DNA of 64,000 bases from an uncultured Collinsella sp. (GTDB taxonomy: Bacteria > Actinomycetota > Coriobacteriia > Coriobacteriales > Coriobacteriaceae). The notes under the pieces are model-generated. The model was given only the letters and a program-made list of their open reading frames with translations, did not search any database and had not been told where the DNA came from. Shown one piece after another: positions 7,640 through 17,000 of the stretch. The position numbers and the translations under genes were made by a program. The first letter of the stretch is position 1. Each line of letters starts with the position of its first letter. The DNA lies in assembly GCA_900767675.1 (NCBI GenBank), contig CAAFZX010000004.1:62001-126000 (forward strand), given 5' to 3'.

Positions 7640-9052
7640 ATGGACGCAACCGCAATTATCCTCGCCGCCGGCGAGGGCACCCGCATGAAGTCGAACCACT
7701 GCAAGGTTTCGCACAAGATCCTGGGCAAGCCCATGGTCCAGTGGATCGTCGACGCCACCATCAAGGCCGGCTGCAGCCGCGTCGTGGTCGTCATCGGCAG
7801 CCACGCCGACGAGATGCGCGCCCTCATCGATGGCGCCTACGCCAACAGTGCCACCAAGGTCGAGTGCGTCGAGCAGACCGAGCGCCTGGGCACCGGCCAT
7901 GCCGTCAAGGTCGCGCTCGAGGCCTGCGGCATCACGCAAGGCCCCGTCGTCGTGCTCAACGGCGACCTGCCGCTCATCACCGCCGACACCGTCGCCAAGT
8001 TCGCGCAGACCGTCGCCACCGGCGAGCTCGCCTGCACCGTCATGACCATGACCCCGCCCGATCCTTTTGGCTACGGCCGCATCAAGCTGGGCGCCGATGG
8101 TCAGATCGAGCGCATCATCGAGCAGAAGGACTGCACGCCCGAGCAGGCCGTCACGCTGCTGGAGTGCAACGCCGGCTGCTACGCCTTCGACGGCGCACAG
8201 CTTGCCGCCCACATCAACGAGATCGGCAACGACAACGCACAGTCCGAGTACTACCTGCCCGACATGCTCGAAATCCTCAAGGGTCACGGCCAGGCGGTCT
8301 CCATCTTCCACTGTGACGACTACCGCGACGGCCTGGGCGTCAACAGCCGCATCCAGCTCGCGCAGCTCACCGCCATCGCGCGCGACCGCATCAACGAGCA
8401 CTGGATGGCCGAGGGCGTCACGTTCATCGACCCCACGCAGGCTTGGATCGGCCCCGACGCCACCATCGGCCGCGACACCATCGTGTGGCCGCAGACGCAT
8501 CTGATCGGCCACGTCACCGTGGGCGAGGAGTGCCAGCTCGGCCCCAACAGCCGCCTCACCGACACCACCGTCGGCAGCGGCTGCGTCATCGATGAGACCA
8601 TCGCCATCGAGGCCGTCATCGAGAACGGCGTCGACTGCGGCCCGCGCGCCTACCTGCGCCCGGGTACCCATATGCTCGACGGCTCCAAGGCCGGCACGCA
8701 CGTGGAGATCAAGAAGTCCACGATCGGCGAGGGCTCCAAGGTGCCCCACCTGTCCTACATCGGCGACACCACCATGGGCTCCGGCGTCAACGTGGGCGCG
8801 GGTTCCATCACCTGCAACTACGACGGCGTGCACAAGCACAAGACCGTTATTGGCAAGGACGCCTTCATCGGTTCCGACACCATGATGGTCGCACCCGCCC
8901 AGATTGGCGACGGTGCACTCGTGGCCGCCGGCTCCGTCATCACTGAGCCGGTGCCCGCCGATGCGCTCGGCCTGGGTCGCGCCCGTCAGGTGAATATTGA
9001 GGGCTGGGCCGCCGATTATCGCCGCCGCCTGCACGAGGACGACGAGGTATAA
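7640..9052 (+). CDS. glmU: Bifunctional GlcNAc-1-P uridyltransferase / GlcN-1-P acetyltransferase
   Basis: This enzyme makes UDP-GlcNAc for peptidoglycan in two steps, 470 residues. The N-terminal pyrophosphorylase domain begins ATAIILAAGEGTRMKS and includes VVLNGDLPLI. The C-terminal left-handed beta-helix acetyltransferase is seen from ~255 onward as hexapeptide repeats, with the active-site region LSYIGDTTMGSGVNVGAGSI and CNYDG. The start at 7640 follows AGGAG by 6 nt; an upstream in-frame start at 7415 lies in ecfT on the other strand and is rejected. It is probably transcribed alone or with prs, though a terminator hairpin separates them. Confidence 0.97.
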   Translation: MDATAIILAAGEGTRMKSNHCKVSHKILGKPMVQWIVDATIKAGCSRVVVVIGSHADEMRALIDGAYANSATKVECVEQTERLGTGHAVKVALEACGITQGPVVVLNGDLPLITADTVAKFAQTVATGELACTVMTMTPPDPFGYGRIKLGADGQIERIIEQKDCTPEQAVTLLECNAGCYAFDGAQLAAHINEIGNDNAQSEYYLPDMLEILKGHGQAVSIFHCDDYRDGLGVNSRIQLAQLTAIARDRINEHWMAEGVTFIDPTQAWIGPDATIGRDTIVWPQTHLIGHVTVGEECQLGPNSRLTDTTVGSGCVIDETIAIEAVIENGVDCGPRAYLRPGTHMLDGSKAGTHVEIKKSTIGEGSKVPHLSYIGDTTMGSGVNVGAGSITCNYDGVHKHKTVIGKDAFIGSDTMMVAPAQIGDGALVAAGSVITEPVPADALGLGRARQVNIEGWAADYRRRLHEDDEV

Positions 9053-9067
9053 CGTTTTACCAAGCAC

Positions 9068-9101
9068 AAAAGGAGCTGTTCCATGGGGACGGCTCCTTTT
9101 T
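9068..9101 (+). terminator. Intrinsic terminator after glmU
   Basis: The stem AAAAGGAGC (9068-9076) pairs with GCTCCTTTT (9092-9100) and runs into a T-tract. It is 15 nt after the glmU stop. Confidence 0.85.
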
Positions 9102-9244
9102 CTATCGTGACCTGCGCGACCGGATGAGTGGTCGGTTCGTGTCCGTTGACGGTAAAGACGTTATCAAGACTCGATAAACCCCGTCGCGCGGTTACAATGC
9201 AACAAGGCATCTATATGGCATTCGATGTATAAAGGAGAAGGGTA

Positions 9245-10231
9245 ATGCCGATTAATGATCCCGAGAAGTCGGAGAATATGCGCAAGTCCATCCGCGTGTA
9301 TTCCGGTTCCTCCAACCGTCCCCTCGCTCAGAAGATTGCTGAGTACCTTGGGGTCGAGCTTTCGGGCCTTACGCTAAAGCAGTTCGCCAACGGTGAGATT
9401 TACGCCCGCTACGACGAGACCGTCCGCGGCGCCGACGTCTTCCTGATTCAGTCCGTGGCCGGCGGCAACGTCAACGACATGCTCATGGAGCTGCTCATCG
9501 CCACCGACGCTGCCAAGCGCGCATCCGCCCGCTCCATCACCGCCGTCATCACCCACTACGGCTATGCCCGCCAGGACCGCAAGGCCGGCCCGCGCGAGCC
9601 CATCACCGCCCGCCTCGTCGCCAACCTGCTCGAGCGCGCCGGCGTCGACCGCATCATCACCCTCGACCTGCACCAGGGTCAGATCCAGGGCTTCTTTGAT
9701 ATCCCGGTCAACCACCTGTCCGCACTGCCGCTGTTTGGCCAGTACTACAACGCCATGAACTTCGACACCGACAACCTGGTTGTCGTCTCCCCCGACGTGG
9801 GCCGCGCCAAGGCCGCCAAGAAGCTGTCCGACATGCTCGGCTGCGACCTGGCCATCGCCCACAAGGGCCGTCCGCGCCACAACGCCGCCGAGGTCATGGG
9901 CATCATCGGTGACATCAAGGGCAAGACCTGCGTCATCAACGACGACATGATCGACACCGCGGGCACCCTGTGCGCCAACGTCAAGGAGCTCAAGGCTATG
10001 GGCGCTGGCGACATCTACGTCTGCGCCACCCACGGCATCTTCTCCGGTCCGGCCATCGAGCGCCTGAACGACGCCCCGATCGTCGAGTGCGTCGTCACCG
10101 ACGCCATCCCCGTCGAGGTCGGCGGCAAGATCAAGACCATCTCGGTCGCCGAGGAGTTCGCTCAGGCCATCTCCGCCGTTTACCACGAGGAGCCCGTCTC
10201 CACGCTCGTCGGCGGCGACTTCGCGCTGTAG
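9245..10231 (+). CDS. prs: Ribose-phosphate pyrophosphokinase (PRPP synthase)
   Basis: This enzyme makes PRPP from ribose-5-phosphate and ATP, feeding the purine and pyrimidine genes found later in the window. It has 328 residues, about ten more than usual because of an N-terminal MPINDPEKSENM extension. Visible are the flexible-loop region YGYARQDRK, the metal site TLDLHQGQIQGFF and the PRPP-binding signature VINDDMIDTAGTL. AAGGAG lies 7 nt upstream of the ATG at 9245, supporting the longer start over Met12. It is flanked by terminators on both sides, so it is probably a single-gene unit. Confidence 0.97.
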   Translation: MPINDPEKSENMRKSIRVYSGSSNRPLAQKIAEYLGVELSGLTLKQFANGEIYARYDETVRGADVFLIQSVAGGNVNDMLMELLIATDAAKRASARSITAVITHYGYARQDRKAGPREPITARLVANLLERAGVDRIITLDLHQGQIQGFFDIPVNHLSALPLFGQYYNAMNFDTDNLVVVSPDVGRAKAAKKLSDMLGCDLAIAHKGRPRHNAAEVMGIIGDIKGKTCVINDDMIDTAGTLCANVKELKAMGAGDIYVCATHGIFSGPAIERLNDAPIVECVVTDAIPVEVGGKIKTISVAEEFAQAISAVYHEEPVSTLVGGDFAL

Positions 10232-10259
10232 TCGCATCGTCCTTGCAACCCGGCGCATC

Positions 10260-10337
10260 GCCGTCGGAACAGAAGAAACCCCCGCGCTCCCCCTTGCTTC
10301 GCAAAGGTCGCGCGGGGGTTTCTTCTGTTCCGACGGC
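10260..10337. terminator. Very long perfect 27-bp hairpin after prs
   Basis: Arms at 10260-10286 and 10311-10337 are perfect 27-nt reverse complements (GCCGTCGGAACAGAAGAAAC at the outer end), with a 24-nt loop. The AGAAGAAACCCCCGCG / CGCGGGGGTTTCTTCT part can work as a bidirectional terminator, but the stem is far longer than termination needs. Confidence 0.8.
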
Positions 10338-10454
10338 TTGCTCTGCCGCGGCCGTGCTTTTGTCTGGTGGGATTTCGCTGAAACGAAGTCTCGCCTTCGG
10401 CGGGCGTGGTAGCCTTTGTCGTTGATTGAACTATTTACGTAACGGAGGACAAAT

Positions 10455-11084
10455 ATGGCAGCTGCACAGCCGCTTAAGATTCGCATGGTTGCCGGACTTG
10501 GCAACCCGGGCGAGGAATATGCCGAGACCCGCCACAACGCCGGCTTTAAGGCAATCGACGAGCTGGCCCGTCAGGCCGGCGTCACGTACTGGAAAAACCA
10601 GGCCGGCGCCGAGGTCGCGCTCATCAACATCAACGACCCCGAGGAAGAGGGCGGCAAGCGCCAGATAGTGCTGGTCAAGCCGCAGTCGTACATGAATACC
10701 TCGGGCGGCCCCATCTCCAAGCTCTGCCGCGAGTACAAGATCAAGGCCGAGGAACTGCTCGTAATCCACGACGAGCTCGATATTCCCGCCGGCGACGTGC
10801 GTGTTAAGGTGGGCGGCGGCCATGCTGGCCACAACGGCCTGCGCTCCATCATCGACAAGATGGGCAGCCGCGACTTCAGCCGCATCCGCACCGGCATCGG
10901 CAACCCTCCCGGCAAGATGGCCGTCGCCGACTACGTGCTTAAGCAGCTGCGCGCCCGCGAGGCCGAGGACTTCCAGGACACCTGCGCCCGCGCCGCAGAC
11001 GCCGCCGGCCTGGCAATCGTGCACGGCGTGATCTATGCCCGCGATCACGTCAACGGCGCCGCCTCCGCCAACGGCAAGCACTAA
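10455..11084 (+). CDS. pth: Peptidyl-tRNA hydrolase
   Basis: This enzyme releases peptides from stalled peptidyl-tRNA. It has 209 residues, slightly longer than the ~190-residue norm because of short ends and an EEEGGK loop. Family motifs are complete: GLGNPGEEYAETRHNAGF (with catalytic His), KPQSYMNTSG, VIHDELDIP and GGGHAGHNGLRS. GGAGGA lies 5 nt upstream of the ATG. The TAA stop is itself the first three bases of a repeated palindromic element that also overlaps the purF stop. It stands alone between two strong hairpins. Confidence 0.97.
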   Translation: MAAAQPLKIRMVAGLGNPGEEYAETRHNAGFKAIDELARQAGVTYWKNQAGAEVALININDPEEEGGKRQIVLVKPQSYMNTSGGPISKLCREYKIKAEELLVIHDELDIPAGDVRVKVGGGHAGHNGLRSIIDKMGSRDFSRIRTGIGNPPGKMAVADYVLKQLRAREAEDFQDTCARAADAAGLAIVHGVIYARDHVNGAASANGKH

Positions 11085-11130
11085 AACCTACCATTTAGGG
11101 ACAGGTTTATTTTGTCAGGTTTTACCTGCG
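11082..11130 (+). repeat. Repeat copy 1 (stop-overlapping GGGACAGG element)
   Basis: The element starts with the pth stop codon TAA, then AACCTACCATTTAGGGACAG, and ends GGTTTTACCTGC. It matches 34511-34562 on the other strand at about 46 of 50 positions, including the overlap with the gene's stop codon. Confidence 0.8.
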
Positions 11131-11190
11131 GAAACGCCCCAGTTGCGGCATCGCAATAAACCCTGCGCCGCCATATACACATAGCACCCC

Positions 11191-11236
11191 AAAGGGGGCC
11201 GGCCTCATCACAACCCGAGGCCGGCCCCCTTTGCCG
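11191..11236. terminator. Intrinsic terminator, 16-bp stem
   Basis: AAAGGGGGCCGGCCTC (11191-11206) pairs perfectly with GAGGCCGGCCCCCTTT (11217-11232). The stem sits between pth and nfnA. The A- and T-ends make it usable in both directions. Confidence 0.85.
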
Positions 11237-11239
11237 TTT

Positions 11240-11290
11240 TACCCGATAAGGCTGACCAAAATCAACCTGCCCCTATTTGGTAGGCCAAAG
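11240..11290 (-). repeat. Degenerate inverted copy of the pth-end repeat
   Basis: The reverse complement of this stretch resembles 11082-11130. GGCTGACCAAAATCAACCTG followed by CCCCTATTTGGTAGG corresponds to the reverse complement of the first copy at roughly four of five positions. The two copies face each other around the terminator, like a bacterial interspersed mosaic element. Confidence 0.55.
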
Positions 11291-11347
11291 TGGATAAACC
11301 CTGCTCCCACCTGCCAAAGACACACGTAAGCGACATGTCCATGAGGG

Positions 11348-11353
11348 TATAAT
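11348..11353 (+). promoter_or_regulatory. Probable -10 box of the nfnAB promoter
   Basis: A perfect TATAAT lies 105 nt upstream of the nfnA ATG. The hexamer 17 nt before it is a poor -35 match, so recognition may depend on an activator or extended contacts. Confidence 0.5.
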
Positions 11354-11458
11354 TTGCACCGTATGTCTGCACAACGCCTGTGCGCGTACGGTTTTATTCG
11401 GGCTACCGTCCATTTCCGTGGAGGCACGGTTCGGCGGCCCTAACAAGAGAGGGGTTCT

Positions 11459-12298
11459 ATGTATAAGATCCTGGAGAAGACGCAGTTCTCGGAGAAGGTG
11501 TTCAAGTTCCGCATCGAGGCGCCTGCAATCGCCAAGCATGCGCACGCTGGACAGTTCCTCATGGTTCGCGCCAACGAGACGGGCGAGCGTGTCCCGTTTA
11601 CCCTGGCCGGCTGGAACGGTGACGAGGGCTGGGTCGAGTTCATCTTCATGGTGATCGGCAAGACCACCGAGATGCTGTCCACCTACGAGGCTGGCGAGTC
11701 GCTGCGCGACGTCGTGGGCCCGCTGGGCGTTCCCACCGAGATGGCCGAGGGCCCCTGCGCTGTCATTGGCGGCGGCGTCGGCCTGGCAATTGCCTTCCCG
11801 GTCGCCAAGCACCTGGTCGAGACCGGCCACGAGGTGCACGCCATCATGGGCGCCCGCACCAAGGACCTCCTGCTCATGGAGGACCAGTTCCGCGAGCTCC
11901 TCGACGAGGACCACATCCACATCACCACTGACGACGGTTCCTACGGCGAGCAGGGCGTTGTCACCGCTCCGCTGGAGCGCCTGCTGCAGGACAAGGCCGT
12001 GAGCCAGGTCTTCTGCGTCGGCCCCGTTCCGATGATGAAGTTCTCGACCCTCACCGCCCAAAAGTACGACACCCCCATCACCGCGTCGCTCAACCCCATC
12101 ATGGTTGACGGCACCGGTATGTGCGGCTGCTGCCGCGTCGAGGTGGGCGGCGTGACCAAGTTCGCTTGCGTCGACGGCCCCGACTTCGATGCCACCCTGG
12201 TCGACTGGGATGACCTTCGTGCCCGCCAGGCCGCTTACCGTTCCGAAGAGGGCGAGTCCCTCAAGGCCTATGAGGAAAAGAGCTGCGCATGCCACTAG
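11459..12298 (+). CDS. nfnA: NADH-dependent ferredoxin:NADP+ oxidoreductase, small subunit
   Basis: This is the small subunit of the flavin-based electron-bifurcating NfnAB complex, which couples NADH and reduced ferredoxin to NADPH formation. It has 279 residues. An N-terminal FAD-binding barrel (RVPFTLAGW) is followed by an NAD-binding fold (GGGVGLAIAFPVAKHL) and a C-terminal [2Fe-2S] site with cysteines in GMCGCCRVEV and FACVDGP. The same fold is found in dihydroorotate dehydrogenase electron-transfer subunits, but the partner gene decides for Nfn. The start is preceded by AGAGAGGGG. It overlaps nfnB by 10 nt, implying coupled translation. Confidence 0.9.
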   Translation: MYKILEKTQFSEKVFKFRIEAPAIAKHAHAGQFLMVRANETGERVPFTLAGWNGDEGWVEFIFMVIGKTTEMLSTYEAGESLRDVVGPLGVPTEMAEGPCAVIGGGVGLAIAFPVAKHLVETGHEVHAIMGARTKDLLLMEDQFRELLDEDHIHITTDDGSYGEQGVVTAPLERLLQDKAVSQVFCVGPVPMMKFSTLTAQKYDTPITASLNPIMVDGTGMCGCCRVEVGGVTKFACVDGPDFDATLVDWDDLRARQAAYRSEEGESLKAYEEKSCACH

Positions 12299-13698
12299 TT
12301 AACGGTCGTTTCGTTGCCGATATGAAGTCGCCCCGCACCCCCGATAACGAGGAGCCGGCCGCCGAGCGCGCCTGCGACTTCCGCCCCGTCGACAAGGGCT
12401 TCACCGAGGAGATGGCGCTGGCCGAGGCCGAGCGCTGCCTCAACTGCAAGAAGCCGTTCTGTGTTGAGGGCTGCCCCGTCAACATCAACATCCCCCGCTT
12501 TATCGAGCAGATCCGCGCGAAGGACTTCGGCGGCGCTCTCGATACCATCCGCGAGGACTCCATGCTTCCCGCCATCTGCGGCCGCGTCTGCCCGCAGGAG
12601 AACCAGTGCGAGGGCAAGTGCATCCGTGGTAAGAAGTCCGAGCCCGTGGCCATCGGCCAGCTCGAGCGCTTCCTGGGTGACCGCCCCGAGCTCGCCTCCA
12701 CGCCCAAGATGGCTCCCAAGAACGGCAAGAAGGTCGCCGTCGTCGGCTCCGGCCCGTCCGGCATCACCTGCGCCGGCGAGCTCGCCCGTAACGGCTTTGA
12801 CGTTACCGTCTTCGAGGCCTTCTTCACCGGCGGCGGCGTGCTGGTCTACGGCATCCCCGAGTTCCGTCTGCCCAAGGCAGTCGTCAAGCGCGAGATTGAC
12901 GGCCTGGAGGACATGGGCGTCAAGTTTGAGTACAACTCCGTCGTGGGCAACATGGCCACGGCCGAGGAGCTGTTCGAGCAGGGCTTCGACGCCATCTACG
13001 TGGCGACCGGCGCTGGCCTGCCCAAGTTCCTCAACGTCCCCGGCGAGAACCTGCCCAACGTCTTCTTCGCAAACGAGTACCTCACCCGCGTGAACCTGAT
13101 GAAGGCCAACAAGTTCCCCGAGTACGACACCCCCACCAAGCACGGCAAGAACGTCGTCGTCTTTGGTGGCGGCAACGTGGCTATGGACGCCGTCCGTACC
13201 GCCAAGCGTCTGGGTGCCGAGCACGCCATCATCGCCTACCGTCGTACCGAGGACGAGATGCCCTGCCGTCGCGCCGAGCTGCACCACGCTAAGGCCGAGG
13301 GCGTCGAGGTTCTGCCGCTCGTCTCCCCGCTCGAGTTTGTCGCCGGCGAGGACGGCTCCGTGTGCGCCGTCAAGGTCCAGAAGATGGAGCTCGGCGAGCC
13401 CGACGAGTCCGGCCGTCGTCGCCCGGTACCCATCGAGGGCGCCATCGAGGAGATCCCCTGCGACGTCGCGATCTCGGCCATCGGTACCAACGCCAACCCC
13501 TTCGCAAAGAAGATCGGCGGCAAGATGGAGCTCAACAAGTGGGGCTACATCGTTGCCGACGAGGAGACCGGCCAGACCACCGATCCCCGCATCTGGGCCG
13601 GCGGCGACATCGTCACCGGTGCCGCTACGGTCATTCTGGCGATGGGCGCCGGCAAGAAGGCCGCCGCTTCCATTACCAAGAGCCTGCTGGGCGAGTAA
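12289..13698 (+). CDS. nfnB: NADH-dependent ferredoxin:NADP+ oxidoreductase, large subunit (GltD-like)
   Basis: This is the large, bifurcating subunit of NfnAB, 469 residues, homologous to glutamate synthase small subunits. The N-terminal ferredoxin-like part has cysteine clusters CLNCKKPFCVEGCPVNI and CGRVCPQENQCEGKC for two [4Fe-4S] centres. FAD binding is shown by VAVVGSGPSGITCAGELA (~145) and NADPH binding by VVVFGGGNVAMDAVRTAKRL (~285). No glutamate synthase large subunit is adjacent, whereas nfnA overlaps, so the Nfn assignment is preferred. It is cytoplasmic and likely important for NADPH supply in an anaerobe. A terminator follows at 13727. Confidence 0.9.
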   Translation: MPLVNGRFVADMKSPRTPDNEEPAAERACDFRPVDKGFTEEMALAEAERCLNCKKPFCVEGCPVNINIPRFIEQIRAKDFGGALDTIREDSMLPAICGRVCPQENQCEGKCIRGKKSEPVAIGQLERFLGDRPELASTPKMAPKNGKKVAVVGSGPSGITCAGELARNGFDVTVFEAFFTGGGVLVYGIPEFRLPKAVVKREIDGLEDMGVKFEYNSVVGNMATAEELFEQGFDAIYVATGAGLPKFLNVPGENLPNVFFANEYLTRVNLMKANKFPEYDTPTKHGKNVVVFGGGNVAMDAVRTAKRLGAEHAIIAYRRTEDEMPCRRAELHHAKAEGVEVLPLVSPLEFVAGEDGSVCAVKVQKMELGEPDESGRRRPVPIEGAIEEIPCDVAISAIGTNANPFAKKIGGKMELNKWGYIVADEETGQTTDPRIWAGGDIVTGAATVILAMGAGKKAAASITKSLLGE

Positions 13699-13726
13699 TC
13701 ACCTACAGCGCTAGCCATCAAACGGC

Positions 13727-13765
13727 AAAGTCCCCGTCGAGCACACGCCCGGCGGGGACTTTTTC
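13727..13765 (+). terminator. Intrinsic terminator after nfnB
   Basis: AAAGTCCCCG (13727-13736) pairs with CGGGGACTTT (13753-13762), followed by TTTC. It ends the nfnAB operon. Confidence 0.85.
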
Positions 13766-13779
13766 TATGCCGGCCGCCC

Positions 13780-13818
13780 AAACCACCACAAAGGGGACAG
13801 GCACCTTTGTGGTGGTTT
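13780..13818. repeat. CCACC palindrome with GGGGACAGG centre
   Basis: AAACCACCACAAAGG and CCTTTGTGGTGGTTT flank GGACAGGCA. Near-identical elements lie at 20634, 22862, 24471 and 25888. In three of the five cases the element is followed, 21-31 nt later, by one or more of the 55-nt palindromic units. Confidence 0.8.
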
Positions 13819-13839
13819 GGGGCCTGGTCGGTCGTTTTG

Positions 13840-14055
13840 TCTCAATCTGTAACACCTGGAGCCCGTTGAGCCTTGTAGTTGTTACAGATCGAGATCTTGC
13901 GCCAGCCGCCTCCGCTTTGCCTCAATCTGTAACAGTTAGAGACCAAATTCCCCGCTACGTGTTACAGATCGAGACATTAGATTGGCGGCCGAGCAGTTCA
14001 TCTCAATCTGTAACATCTAGAGCCGTTTTGGGCAGCTTGGTGTTACAGATTGAGA
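13840..14055. repeat. Array of three 55-nt palindromic units
   Basis: Units at 13840-13894, 13920-13974 and 14001-14055 are each exactly 55 nt. Each has a 15-nt left arm TCTCAATCTGTAACA (first base C in unit 2), a 25-nt loop and a 15-nt right arm TGTTACAGATCGAGA (TGTTACAGATTGAGA in unit 3). Spacers are 25 and 26 nt. Loops differ between units. The array ends 37 nt from the stop codon of the leftward surface-protein gene. Confidence 0.85.
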
Positions 14056-14092
14056 TCTTGCAAAAGCCGAGGATGGGCGCCGTCGCCAAAAC

Positions 14093-17000
14093 CTAGCGCT
14101 TGCGGCGCTTGGTCGCGGCGATGCCGGCGGCGACTACGGTTGCGCCGGCGATGCCTAGGGCAGCGACCGTCATCGCGGCGGAGTCACCCGTGCTGGCGAG
14201 CTCCGTGCCTCCGGACTTCTTGCCGTTCTCGCCCTTACCCTTGGACTTGTCCGTCGTCACCGTGGTGGTCGTCGAAGTCGAACCGCCCGCAGGAGCCCCG
14301 GTACCGCCAGAGCCATCCGCACCGCCACCCTGCTCGCCGCCGCCAGGCGTCGGCTTGGGTTCCGGCTTGAGCTCGGGCTCCGGCTTGGGCTCAGGCACCG
14401 CCTCATCGGTCACCGTAATCGTAATGTTCAGACGCTCAGAATACTCGCTGTACGGCATGCCAGGGCGCTGTGCCGCAATGCGCACATACATGTTGCTATC
14501 GAGCGCAATAGGCTCGGTGTACTTTACGCGGCCTTCGTCACGGCAGGGGCAGGTGTCGTTGGTGGTGTACCAAATCGTCGTGTCATCCTCGGCCGAAAGC
14601 TCCAGCTTCGTGCCCTTGGGTACCGTAATGTAGTTCTCCTTGGGCGACCATGCACCAAACGTCGTCGTACCAATCGTCGCCACCGGTCGCGCCGGTCGCA
14701 CTGCCTCGGCAGACACGCGAACGTCGACCTGCTTGGACAGCGCCGTGCCGTCCACCGTCGCCGTCAACGTCGTCAAACCGGGCAGAACACCATGCAGCGC
14801 AAACGTCGCCGCGCCGTCCTCGCCCGTCACGGCCTGGGTGGCATCGACAGAGCAGATAGCCGAGGACTCCAGCCCAACACTAACCTTTGCGCCCGCAAAC
14901 GGCTTGCCCGCCCTATCGGTCACGTGCGCCACCAGCCCAAAGTCACTGCCCTCAAGCATGGTCACGGCCTGCTCCACGTTGAGCTTGAGCTTGTCGGCAC
15001 GAACGCCCGCGACAAGCTCGCCACTTGTCCAGCGCGCCATGGCCGTGCCGGCGTAGTTGCGAGCACCGTCGAGCTCAAACGCCACCGCCGAGCCCGCCTC
15101 GCACGCATCGGCATAGCGAATACGCAGCACGCGCGACAGAGGCTTGCCATTGGGATCGTCCTGCTTGTCGAGCCACGCATACGTCACGTCGCCCAAGCCC
15201 TGCGCGCACAATGCGACCAGGGCATCGTCGCTCGCATCCATATACTGCGCAAACTCAACCTCGACGCAATCGGTATAGGCATGGGCCGAAGCCACCTCGG
15301 GCGCCGCCGTCGACACCAAACCAATGTTCACCTCAGTCTGAATCGGCGGCACGCGCAGCCAAGCCGAACGCGCCTCCTCATACCCGTCCTTGATCACGCG
15401 CACCTGATACCAGCCGGTCGGCGTATTCCAGTTGTAAGCACCGTCCGCACCCGTCGCAAGCGGATTGTCCTGCTCATACTCCTCGGCATCCCAACGCACT
15501 GCATTGGTACCGGCCGCATCGTCGGCGCTCCACAGCTCAACCGTCGCGCCTTCAACCGTATTGGACAGCAGGCCCTCGTACACCACGCCCGCAGGGTCGG
15601 GTGCAGCCTTGGCAGCCACATTGCGATAACGTGCCTCGAAGATCGACTGCATCTTCTCGTCCGAGATCAAGCCGTCCTTGTTGGCGTTATAGACCTCGGC
15701 GTCGGTCAGCTCGCCCCAGTTGACCGTAATACGATTCTGGCACGCGCGCTCCACCTGCTCGCAGGCAACATCGTAGGCGCATTCGGCATTGGTCAGCTTA
15801 ATCGCGCGCTCCGAACCTACGCTGGTCGAAGCCGCGTCATAGGCAGCGCCCACCACGGTACCCGCCGAACCGGCCGTCAGCACGCCGGCGATTGTCATAA
15901 TGGAGCCCACCGCCACATCGGTGCTGTCGTGGCAGAGCTGGCGATACAGCAGATCCTCAAACGCACGCGCCTTCTCCATGGCGTCACGCAGCGCGTAAAT
16001 GCACTTCCAGTCGTCCTCGGTCTTCTCGGGCTTGGCAAGCAAGCGCGTATGCTGAAGCTCATAACCCTCGCGCTCGCCCTTCACCTTCTGCATACGAACG
16101 TTCACGCTCTCCCAGTTCTTGCTGGCATCGTTCACGCCGTAAATGCCGGTAAAGATGCCGATGCCCTGGGTCGCCGCGGGAAACGCCTGGCCGGCCGCCT
16201 TCCACGCATCGGTCTTAAAGACCTGTCCGAACATCTCGCACTCGATCTTATAGCTCTTGAGCGAGCGGATCGTGCGGATGAGCTTCATATGGGCGCTCAC
16301 GTCGCCGTTGCGCTTCCAAGCCATAAGCCAGCCGCGAATCGTAGAGTTGTTGAGGCTATGGACCACATTCCAGTTGTCGTACAGGTTGTCCAGAATGTCA
16401 CACTGCATGGCGATCGAGTTAAACAGAAGCGCCTGGTTCTTGTTGTTATTGGAGTTCTCGATAAATTCCGACTCGATATAGGCCGTCTGCTCGCCATCGG
16501 GCGCGGCGACCTTAAAGCCCTTGACGGTATCGTCATCAGCCGCCTTGTAGCTCAGCGAGCTGCCGAGCGCCTGGCCCAAATCGTTAAACCCGCTCGTCGA
16601 CTGGCCGTTGTACTCGCTGGCCTTAATGCCCGCACACTTGTTGAGCGCCGCAGCGGTTGCGTCATTCCAGCTTCCGTATTGGTTGAGCCGGCCGATACCC
16701 ATCGACTGACCCACCAGATCCTCGGCCTGCTGGGCAATAAACTCCGCTCGCGACGCATGGTCGACGAGCTCCTTGATGGCCGCCGCATCCGCAGCGTTCG
16801 CGCCCTGGGCCGCCGCGAGTTCCTGATACCAATCCTCGCTGGTGCCGTAAGCATCCTCAAAGATCATCTTGTCCACATTGACGCCGTAGCTGTCGCCCTG
16901 CTTGGTTAGCAGCGCCGCCGACCCGCCGACCGCAGCCTTAAGCTCGGCGGCAAACTGCGCGGCCTCGTCGTTGCCAGCATCATCACCCTCGCCGTCGCTG

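Noticed and set aside
9146..9178. Promoter TTGACG with GATAAA before prs
   Set aside because: The spacing is 21 nt and the -10 is poor. No better pair was found, so no promoter was annotated there.
13840..14055. CRISPR array
   Set aside because: The regular ~80-nt period and conserved repeats suggested it, but the conserved parts are inverted arms around a variable loop, there are only three units, spacers are partly shared with the second array, and no cas genes are present.
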